From: Cutibacterium namnetense
Lineage (GTDB): Bacteria > Actinomycetota > Actinomycetes > Propionibacteriales > Propionibacteriaceae
NCBI RefSeq assembly: GCF_001642025.1
Contig: NZ_LWHO01000001.1
Span: 282,573 to 346,572, forward strand
Direction of reading: 5' to 3'
Length of the DNA: 64,000 bases
Shown: in pieces, positions 18,943 through 25,925 of the stretch
How the letters are laid out: each line of letters starts with the position of its first letter
Position numbering within the stretch: position 1 is the stretch's first letter
Notes under the pieces: generated by a model
What the model was told of the DNA's origin: nothing
Seen by the model: the letters and a program-made list of their open reading frames with translations, nothing else
The model's database searches: none
Translations under genes and position numbers: made by a program

Positions 18943-19632
18943 TTAGTCGTCGTAGTGGTCGGGTGGGGGGATGAGGGCGTTGAGGCGTGCTAGTTGTTCG
19001 GGGTGGGTGTCGTAGAAGTCGCGGTGGGCGACCCAGATGTCTTCGGCGAGGCCATTGCGCCATATTTGGGCTTCTTCGTCCCAGTCGGGGTCGTTGATGT
19101 TGGCTTTGGGGAGGTGGATTCGGCGGTGGTGGAGTTCTTCGAGGAGGCGCAGGTAGAAGAGGGCGTAGTCGAATCGGTGGTAGTCGATGTTGATTTTGGT
19201 TTTTCCGGCCCAGATTTTGTATCGCTCTATTCCTACGCCGATTCGGGTGATGTCGTTGAAGCGGACTTGACGGTAGAAGAGGTGTCCGAATCGGGTCCAG
19301 ACTTTGTCGTGGTCGACGCCAAATCGGCGCCACAGGCCATGGGACAACAACAGATAAGGAGTTCCGAGGAAGAGTGTGAGGTAAAGCCATCCTGCGATGC
19401 TGTCCTTGACCCCCTCGGAGTCACTCAACAGCATCGATACCATGGCCCATGTCATCCCGGATCCTAACGACAGGAATACGGGAACGAAAATGCGTTCTTG
19501 GGAGAAGATTCGTGGCTCGTGTGGATCGGAGCTCATAACGCGCAGTGATTCTTGCAAGCGGTATTCGTCGTCAACCAGATGTATAGGCGCGTTGTCCATG
19601 TCTGCTGACAGATAGCGGGGCTCGATGCTCAT
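18943..19632 (-). CDS. Two-TM membrane protein, probable cognate RHS1 immunity protein (paralogue 1)
   Basis: Protein of 229 residues with two transmembrane helices (about 51-70 and 79-100) and a PH-like C-terminal domain; no named family recognised. It begins 6 bp after the RHS1 stop; the GAGGA that could serve as its ribosome binding site lies inside the last RHS1 codons (about 12 nt from the ATG). Such tight placement directly behind a polymorphic-toxin tip is the usual position of the cognate immunity gene. A membrane immunity protein would suit a toxin acting at the membrane or from outside. Confidence 0.7.
   Translation of the reverse strand: MSIEPRYLSADMDNAPIHLVDDEYRLQESLRVMSSDPHEPRIFSQERIFVPVFLSLGSGMTWAMVSMLLSDSEGVKDSIAGWLYLTLFLGTPYLLLSHGLWRRFGVDHDKVWTRFGHLFYRQVRFNDITRIGVGIERYKIWAGKTKINIDYHRFDYALFYLRLLEELHHRRIHLPKANINDPDWDEEAQIWRNGLAEDIWVAHRDFYDTHPEQLARLNALIPPPDHYDD
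19309..19528. repeat. Direct repeat A2 (220 bp, partner 17241-17460)
   Basis: Right copy of the 220-bp direct repeat, lying inside the intact gene at 18943-19632. Recombination between A1 and A2 would delete or amplify the intervening immunity genes. Confidence 0.9.
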
Positions 19633-19638
19633 GGATGT

Positions 19639-22600
19639 TCATTTCCTCAAGTGGTCTAAGTGTATGCCAGGGAAGCCAGTGTGGAGGGAATTGCCAGTGC
19701 CCTTGGCTATGTGCTTGAGCACGCTCTTTCCTGTCTTTCCGGGATCGTATGAGTCTTGGTGGTAGTCGATCATTGCGGTGAATCCATCCGAGATAGCGTT
19801 GCTTGTGCCAGACCATGCGGCTTCCTTGCCTGCTTCGACCAGGCCGCGCTTGAAGCCCTGGGGGCCGTGGTAACCGGGCATGGTCGAGGGCGCCAGGCTG
19901 TGGGTTGGGAGCTTTAACATAACTTCCGAGATCCCCTGTAGACCAGCCTGAAGATTGGCAGTCATAAATCCTGCAGCCGTAAAATGCTTATTATCGGACA
20001 AAGAGGTATCAAGCACATAATTAGTGTTCGCAGTCGTGAACTGTGACGCCGTACTACCAGTAAGTTTCTTTCCCAGGAACAAAGCGGATACATCGTCGCC
20101 GTCCTTGACTGCCAGCTTGAGCGCATTGTCGGCGGCTGTCCTGCCGTTAAGTTTAGTTAGTAAACTAGTTCCTGCCTCGCTGACTGTTTTATCAGCTGCG
20201 TATTTCTCCACTAGGGCTGCGGCGGTGTCGGAGTGTTTCAAAACCTGGGAGCCAACAAGGTTGGTGGTGCCTGCCCCGACACCACCCACAGCGCCGCCGA
20301 TGATTGCATCCTTAATGACAGTGCCCTTGTTTACATTGCCGGTTGTGTATTTCTGGGAGCTGGCGGAGAAACCTCCTGAAATGAGGGCCCCGGAGATGAT
20401 TGCAGCGCCAAGGGGGCCACCGAAACCGGTCGCTGTCACGGCAATACCGAGACCGATAACTAAAGCTCCACCGATGAATTCTGGAGACAGGATCCGGTCT
20501 TTGTGGGTGGTCCACCAGTGGCTGATCGGATCGGTGATGTGATGCGCGAGTGCACTGACGGAGTTGGCGACATAGTGTGCGAGTGTGCCGACGGGGTGGG
20601 TGATGGCTGCGAGTTGGCCGTCGGTGACGGGGTGAGTCCCGAAGGGGTCGGTGAGGGCGAGCGGGTTGTTGTTGGCGTAGTCGTAGGGATTGTTGGCCCA
20701 CAGCGCGCCGGCGGGCGGAGCTAACGGGTCAGGAGACAAGAAGGTAGTGGTAGTTGGGTCGTAGAGGCGCGCCCCCCACCAAGGATGCCCATCAACCACT
20801 AGCGCGTTCCCGGCCATCCTGATCGCCTCGGGGACACCCTCAATAGTGGCCGTGGCGGGCTGGTAAGGGTTGTCAGGGTCGGTCGGCATGGCCTCACGCC
20901 ACAGGTTGGTATCGCCGATGGGTGTGGCACCGAGGATGCGTCCTCCTGGCAGGGGAAGCACAGGATGACCATCAATCGAGGTAGGGGCCCCGGTGACGAA
21001 GTCCCAGTCCACTCGCACCTGCTGGTCCCCAGTGGTGATACGACTGGCGCGCCCCAACGCATCGACGTGAGTCGATAAGGTCGTGGAGCCGGTGGTGATG
21101 CCAGACAGCCAACCCCGCCCATCCCAGGAGTAACGCTCACCCGGGCCGTCTGGGCTGGTCGCACTGACGCGCCTTCCCGCCGCGTCATAGCGATACTGGA
21201 TGGCACTGTCGTGCCCGTTTGCACGCGTACGCGTCTGTGTCAGGTGGCCTTCCTGGTCCCAGGTGAAGATGGTGTCTGCTTCGGAGGTGGCGTGACTGGT
21301 GAGTCGGCCATAGGCGTCGTGAGTCCAGGTGTGGTGGGTGCGGGGTCCGGTCGCGCTGGTGAGTGACCCCGCCTCGTTATAACCGTAACTCCAACGCCCT
21401 GATGGCCCCTCTATCCCGGTAACCCGCCCCTGGGCATCACGGGCGACACGCGTGACGCGCCCATCATGGGCATACCCACACACCAGGCCGCCATCATGAT
21501 CCCAGTGATCGTGATGGTCGGGCGTGGTGACGTCGGTGAGTCGCCCGGCACTATCCCAGGCCAGACTCGCGGCACCTAAGGCGGAGTGAGTAATCTGGGT
21601 GGGTAGCCCATCGCCCCGGTAGGTGTATGACACGGTTGCGTGGGTGTCATTGGCGCGGGTCAGGCGGCCCTCACTATCCCAATCCCAGTGGTGGCGACTG
21701 ATGACCTTACCGTCACCGTCGGTGGTGGTGTGGTCACAGACGAGACCGCGCACATCGACGCTGATAGTGTGGTGAACGGGAACCTCAGGATCGCTGTGGT
21801 CGTCAATGTGAAGCTGGCGGGCCTCAAAGTCCCACCACCTGCGGGTGGAGACCTGCCCGTCAATGGTGACTGTTTCTACTCCGTCGCGCGTGTCGTAGCT
21901 AGTCGTGGTGCCGTCAGGGCCGGTATGACTGGTGAGACGCCCCGCTGGGTTCCAGGTGTAGCGGTGGGTTCCGCCGGCAGGATCGGTGGATTCCACAACC
22001 TGATCTAGCTGGTTGTACCGGTAGGTCGTTAGCGCGGTGGCGTCGGTGGTGGTGACCAGTCGTCCGCGTTTATCCCAGGTGTAACGGTGGACGCCGCCGG
22101 CGGGATCGACTGCTGTGATGAGTCGGCCAGCGGTGTTGTAACGGAAATGTCGGGTTCCGGCGACCGGATCCCAGGTGCGCGTGGGTCGTCCACACGCGTC
22201 ATAGTCGGCGGTGAAGGTGACGACCTTGCCCACTTGCGTCTCTACGAGCCGCCCCACAGAGTCCCAACGGTATTCGGTGGCGACCCCGGTGGGGTCGATA
22301 GTTTCGATTAGTCGGGAGTCAGCATCGTAGTGGTAGCGAGTGACCGCGCCGGTCGGATCGGTTGTGCTGGCCAAGCGCCCAGCCGCGTCGTAGGAGTAGC
22401 GCTCTTGCAACCCGGTGGGGCTCGTGACGGTAGACAGGTGTCCCACCTGGTCATAGTCAAGCTGGGTGGGTGCGCCGGAGGGGTCAGTGAGCACGGCTGG
22501 CAGACCAGCTGTGTTGTAATCGATGCGGCTCATCGCACCAAAAACATCGGTGCTTGAGACGATGCGCCCGTAGTCATCGAACTGATCGGCGGCTATCACC

Positions 22601-25272
22601 CGACCCGCAGCATTCGTGACCTGAGCCTGGTGAGCGGTGCTAGTGGCGTGCAGACTCACCCCGGTGGGGTCGGTCAGCGAGGTCAGTTCTCCGATGATGT
22701 TGTACGAGGCGCGCCAGTGGGCCCCATCCGGGTCTTTCACTGCGCACAGCCGGGCCATCGCGTCACGCAGGAATCCCCAGCTGGCTCCGTCAGGTAGCCC
22801 TATTCCCGCCAGATCCCCCACTTCGTCATACGACAGTGTCGTCGCGGCACCGGTTGGGTCTGTGATCATGGTGATCTGGCCATCGGGGCCCCAGGCGTAA
22901 CGGGTGCATCCACCGTCAGGGGCAGTGGACGCCTCAAGGCGGCCGGCATCATCGTAGTCGTAACTCCAACAGGCTCCGTCCGGGTCGGTACGCTCAACGA
23001 GACGGCCTGCCTCGTCATAGGTCAACTCGGTGCGATACCCCAACGGGGTGAGGATCTGGCTGATCTGTCCAGCCTCATCGTGGCTGAACTGCCACGTGGC
23101 ACCAACCCCATTCGTAATGGCCATAATCTGGCCATACTCGTCGTAGTCGACACTGATGCTCGCGCCGGTAGCATCGACCAGTTGGCGCAGTAGACCCCGA
23201 TCCCACGACATCGTCAGGGTGGTGGCGTGGGCATCGGCGAGGCGCACGGGTGTGCGTTCGGTGCCCTGGTAGTCCAGGCGTACCCGGAGCGTGCCACCAC
23301 TTGAGATCGTCGTGAGCCGGTCAGCCTCGTCCCAGCCGTAATCGATAACCCCGCCGGTGGGCAATGTGGTGCGGGTGCAATGGCCCCGCCCGTCATAGGT
23401 ATGACGGATGACCTTGCCCGCACGATCAGTAGCGCTGACGAGGTTGCCGTAGCGGTCATACAACATGGAGGTGCGCTGCCCGTCGGCATCAATGATCCCC
23501 ACCGTGCGACCCCGGGCATCACTAATCCACGTATTGCAATGATGCCCCTGCCCGTCATCGGCGACGGTTACCCCACCAGGAAGATACGTGAACCGTGTCA
23601 GGTGTCCTGTGGCATCCCGCTGGGTGCGGATCCTTCCGGCCTCATCAAAAGTGTTGACGCAATGCGCCACACCAGACGCATCGGTAACCTGGCAGAGCAG
23701 CCAGCCGTCCCACTGGTAGCGGTGAACCCCGTCCGGACGGGTCACCTTCACCAGACGGCCCTGTGCATCGTAGCTGTAGCACACCTGGCGGCCATCACTG
23801 GCCACAGCCTTCACCAGACGGCCCTGCGCGTAGCACAGGTCTACCGACCGGCCCCACTCGGAGTGCATAGAAACGACCATGCCATCACGGCGTTCGATCC
23901 ATATCCCATCACCCGCTCCGGAGGTCGAACCCACCCAGGCACCCTCAGCGGTGAAGACCAGCCGGCTACCAGTGTTGTCGGCAACGATCCACACGGGCCC
24001 AGCCACGGTAGCGCCCTGAACACCAGTTAGATCAGCAGCATCGCCGCGTGAAATCCACACATTGCCCTGGGCGGCCCGCCATGGTCCCTCGACAGTAGGG
24101 CAGCCCTCAGCAGTGGGGGAGCCGCTGGCGCCATTGCGGCCCGTGAGCGGGAACACGATCTCGCGGCCGTCATCGCGCACCCAACGCGCCTGCTCATCAG
24201 TGACGATCAAACGCTGATCCAAGATCGTCGACCAGCCGGGGCCTAACACCCCACACGCCTCAGGCTCGTCGTGAGCAGCGGCCAGTGTCGAGTTGTACAT
24301 CCGGGAGATCACTAGCCCCTGGCTCGGCCCGCCAAAAGCCAGGTCCGTTTCGGGGAGCACGAAATTCCCGGTAGCTGAGTTCACCGGATCCTCGATATAC
24401 CCGGTGGCAGGATCAATCCCACTCAACGTGGGCGAGGATACCTGAATATCCTCCCGCGTCACACTCACCCCAGCGGCCCGCAACCCGGCCTCCAACGCCA
24501 CATCGGCCAACTTCACCGACCCTGTGCCCCCGGCAGCAGCGAACGCCCGGCCAACCGCCTCTAGCCACGTCACGTCAGCATCATTGAGGCCCATCCACCG
24601 CCGGTACTGGCCGAACAGGCCATCCACAATCAACGATCCGTACTGGCATCTGGCACGGAATTGTTCATACAACCCTTCTAGCGCCGACGCAGGCGTCAGC
24701 CCCCGGTTTGCTCCGCTGATCAGACGGGCCCCACCGGTCAGATTTGCTGGAACCGCACTCGAGATACCTCCAGAAGGCCCCCGTAACCCCTGGTTTGCTT
24801 GCCGTGGCCTCGTCTCGGGGGGCTTCACCCACCGAGAGGCGGGGGGAGTCGCTTTCGGTAGGGGTGCATCATCAGAACCGAACAAGCCATGGCCTATTTC
24901 CCGGAGCTTGTCCATACCCTGCTCGAACAAGCTCTCGTTGGCATGTGAGGCCAGATAGTCGCGCACCTGCTGGCGCCGCTCGTTCTCCTTACGGGCCTCT
25001 CCAGCCAGGTACTCGATCTCAGCGGCGGTCTGGGTGAATGCCGCAGAAAACTCCGTCGCATCAGTCGAACACACCCGCATGTTCTGACGGAACACCTGAG
25101 AGAAGAAGCCCCGGAACTCGGCCGCTGCCATCGACTCGGCTCGGCCCCGTTCACCCTCGAACGTGGTTACCTTGCCCGCAGCCTCGCGGAGTTTAGCTGC
25201 GAACTCAGTCGCCACCGCGAAATCAAACCTCACAGGATTCTGGTACTCACCCAGGCCACTCGTATCAGACAC
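19639..25272 (-). CDS. RHS-repeat polymorphic toxin 1 (predicted T7-type effector)
   Basis: Giant protein of 1877 residues. Residues 1-115 form a helical N-terminal domain like WXG100/T7 substrates ('AAEFRGFFSQVFRQN' near 50). A linker follows, then an RHS N-terminal beta region opening with 'INPATGYIEDPVNSATGNF'-like sequence and a long array of RHS/YD repeats (about 430-1480, many 'G.Y.YDAAGRL' units). The RHS core signature lies near 1500-1544 ('RLYDPTTTTFLSPDPLAPP' ... 'NPLALTDPFG'). The last 330 residues are the variable tip: two glycine-rich hydrophobic stretches (near 1595-1670), then a unique C-terminal domain with no recognised catalytic motif. The start is a GTG with no signal peptide. 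A WXG100 gene lies upstream and membrane immunity candidates lie directly downstream. Similar in plan to RHS2 at 39566-45217. Confidence 0.88.
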   Translation of the reverse strand: MSDTSGLGEYQNPVRFDFAVATEFAAKLREAAGKVTTFEGERGRAESMAAAEFRGFFSQVFRQNMRVCSTDATEFSAAFTQTAAEIEYLAGEARKENERRQQVRDYLASHANESLFEQGMDKLREIGHGLFGSDDAPLPKATPPASRWVKPPETRPRQANQGLRGPSGGISSAVPANLTGGARLISGANRGLTPASALEGLYEQFRARCQYGSLIVDGLFGQYRRWMGLNDADVTWLEAVGRAFAAAGGTGSVKLADVALEAGLRAAGVSVTREDIQVSSPTLSGIDPATGYIEDPVNSATGNFVLPETDLAFGGPSQGLVISRMYNSTLAAAHDEPEACGVLGPGWSTILDQRLIVTDEQARWVRDDGREIVFPLTGRNGASGSPTAEGCPTVEGPWRAAQGNVWISRGDAADLTGVQGATVAGPVWIVADNTGSRLVFTAEGAWVGSTSGAGDGIWIERRDGMVVSMHSEWGRSVDLCYAQGRLVKAVASDGRQVCYSYDAQGRLVKVTRPDGVHRYQWDGWLLCQVTDASGVAHCVNTFDEAGRIRTQRDATGHLTRFTYLPGGVTVADDGQGHHCNTWISDARGRTVGIIDADGQRTSMLYDRYGNLVSATDRAGKVIRHTYDGRGHCTRTTLPTGGVIDYGWDEADRLTTISSGGTLRVRLDYQGTERTPVRLADAHATTLTMSWDRGLLRQLVDATGASISVDYDEYGQIMAITNGVGATWQFSHDEAGQISQILTPLGYRTELTYDEAGRLVERTDPDGACWSYDYDDAGRLEASTAPDGGCTRYAWGPDGQITMITDPTGAATTLSYDEVGDLAGIGLPDGASWGFLRDAMARLCAVKDPDGAHWRASYNIIGELTSLTDPTGVSLHATSTAHQAQVTNAAGRVIAADQFDDYGRIVSSTDVFGAMSRIDYNTAGLPAVLTDPSGAPTQLDYDQVGHLSTVTSPTGLQERYSYDAAGRLASTTDPTGAVTRYHYDADSRLIETIDPTGVATEYRWDSVGRLVETQVGKVVTFTADYDACGRPTRTWDPVAGTRHFRYNTAGRLITAVDPAGGVHRYTWDKRGRLVTTTDATALTTYRYNQLDQVVESTDPAGGTHRYTWNPAGRLTSHTGPDGTTTSYDTRDGVETVTIDGQVSTRRWWDFEARQLHIDDHSDPEVPVHHTISVDVRGLVCDHTTTDGDGKVISRHHWDWDSEGRLTRANDTHATVSYTYRGDGLPTQITHSALGAASLAWDSAGRLTDVTTPDHHDHWDHDGGLVCGYAHDGRVTRVARDAQGRVTGIEGPSGRWSYGYNEAGSLTSATGPRTHHTWTHDAYGRLTSHATSEADTIFTWDQEGHLTQTRTRANGHDSAIQYRYDAAGRRVSATSPDGPGERYSWDGRGWLSGITTGSTTLSTHVDALGRASRITTGDQQVRVDWDFVTGAPTSIDGHPVLPLPGGRILGATPIGDTNLWREAMPTDPDNPYQPATATIEGVPEAIRMAGNALVVDGHPWWGARLYDPTTTTFLSPDPLAPPAGALWANNPYDYANNNPLALTDPFGTHPVTDGQLAAITHPVGTLAHYVANSVSALAHHITDPISHWWTTHKDRILSPEFIGGALVIGLGIAVTATGFGGPLGAAIISGALISGGFSASSQKYTTGNVNKGTVIKDAIIGGAVGGVGAGTTNLVGSQVLKHSDTAAALVEKYAADKTVSEAGTSLLTKLNGRTAADNALKLAVKDGDDVSALFLGKKLTGSTASQFTTANTNYVLDTSLSDNKHFTAAGFMTANLQAGLQGISEVMLKLPTHSLAPSTMPGYHGPQGFKRGLVEAGKEAAWSGTSNAISDGFTAMIDYHQDSYDPGKTGKSVLKHIAKGTGNSLHTGFPGIHLDHLRK

Positions 25273-25379
25273 GAAAACCCCACACTACAGACACAACACT
25301 GGCGGATAGCCCCACACCTGCTGGAATCAGACAGTGCAGGATGTGGTAACAACATCTAAATGTTCAGAGAATGTTTCTC

Positions 25380-25421
25380 GTGACGTCACGTCATGGTTAT
25401 AAACATGACGTCATAGTTATG
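25380..25421. promoter_or_regulatory. Cluster of TGACGTCA palindromes and a 20-bp-spaced direct repeat upstream of RHS1
   Basis: Two perfect 10-bp palindromes, GTGACGTCAC (25380-25389) and ATGACGTCAT (25405-25414), lie 25 bp apart. Overlapping them, ACGTCATGGTTATA (25388-25401) recurs as ACGTCATAGTTATG (25408-25421), exactly 20 bp apart, close to two helical turns. The cluster lies 108-149 bp before the RHS1 start and looks like paired regulator-binding sites. The regulator is unknown. Confidence 0.5.
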
Positions 25422-25447
25422 AAGAAACGAGATGTTAAACGGAGAAT

Positions 25448-25477
25448 GGTGGCGGGACGGTACACCGTCCCGCCACC
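25448..25477. terminator. Perfect 13-bp hairpin between the WXG100 gene and RHS1
   Basis: Inverted repeat GGTGGCGGGACGG / CCGTCCCGCCACC with a TACA loop, 14 bp past the WXG100 stop on the minus strand. No long T-run follows. It could be a terminator or attenuator that makes the small WXG100 transcript more abundant than the RHS1 read-through, or an mRNA 3'-end stabiliser. Confidence 0.65.
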
Positions 25478-25491
25478 ACGTAGAAGCATCC

Positions 25492-25773
25492 TTACTGGCC
25501 ACCACCAGCAGTGAAGATATCAGTCGCGATCTTCTGCAAGTTCGCCCGCAACTGCTCCAACTCGGCCTTTGCCTTCTCCAAGGCATTCCGAGTCTCAGGC
25601 CACACCTGCCCCCGGAACTGGGACGCCAACGGGCCATCCCACACATCAGGAGCAGACAACCGCTGACCCTGGTTATCCAACGCCTGGATCTGATCGGTCA
25701 ACCCGCCATTAACAATCGACTGAATCTGACGAATGGCCTCCTTGGCCTCATCAGTAGACAACACACGAGACAT
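25492..25773 (-). CDS. WXG100-family small secreted protein
   Basis: Protein of 93 residues, all-helical in appearance, with the central turn as 'VWDGPLASQFRGQVW' (W-D-G near residue 45) between two amphipathic helices, the hallmark of WXG100/ESAT-6-like type VII substrates and chaperones. No signal peptide and no cysteine. The ATG at 25773 is preferred over the ATG 9 nt upstream because AGGAG is 8 nt away from it. It lies upstream of RHS1 on the same strand and divergent from the ATPase operon, so it is the likely co-substrate or partner of the RHS N-terminal domains. Confidence 0.85.
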   Translation of the reverse strand: MSRVLSTDEAKEAIRQIQSIVNGGLTDQIQALDNQGQRLSAPDVWDGPLASQFRGQVWPETRNALEKAKAELEQLRANLQKIATDIFTAGGGQ

Positions 25774-25815
25774 CAAACACACTCCTACGACAATGTGGCA
25801 TAAAATCTAACCTAG

Positions 25816-25855
25816 TTGACGGCAACCACCAACCAGAATTTAGTATGGATCATAC
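25816..25855. promoter_or_regulatory. Divergent promoter region with GTATGGATCATAC dyad
   Basis: Between the WXG100 gene and the secretion operon. On the plus strand a TTGACG (25816-25821) is followed 17-19 bp later by TTTAGT/TAGTAT as a possible -10. The perfect dyad GTATG-GAT-CATAC (25843-25855) overlaps or follows that -10 and could be an operator. The minus strand also offers possible but weaker hexamers for the WXG100 gene. Confidence 0.35.
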
Positions 25856-25925
25856 CGCCAACAGGGCCAGACACGCCACCAGTGCTTCTGACGAATAAAA
25901 ATGGCGGGTTGCAAGGAGGGCAACA

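Noticed and set aside
23380-24030. Plus-strand open frame of 216 codons inside RHS1
   Set aside because: Antisense shadow of the RHS repeat array; composition only mirrors the YD repeats.
20700-24300. Dense short repeats that could be read as a repeat array or CRISPR
   Set aside because: They are codon-level echoes of the YD/RHS protein repeats, with irregular spacing and no conserved DNA unit.
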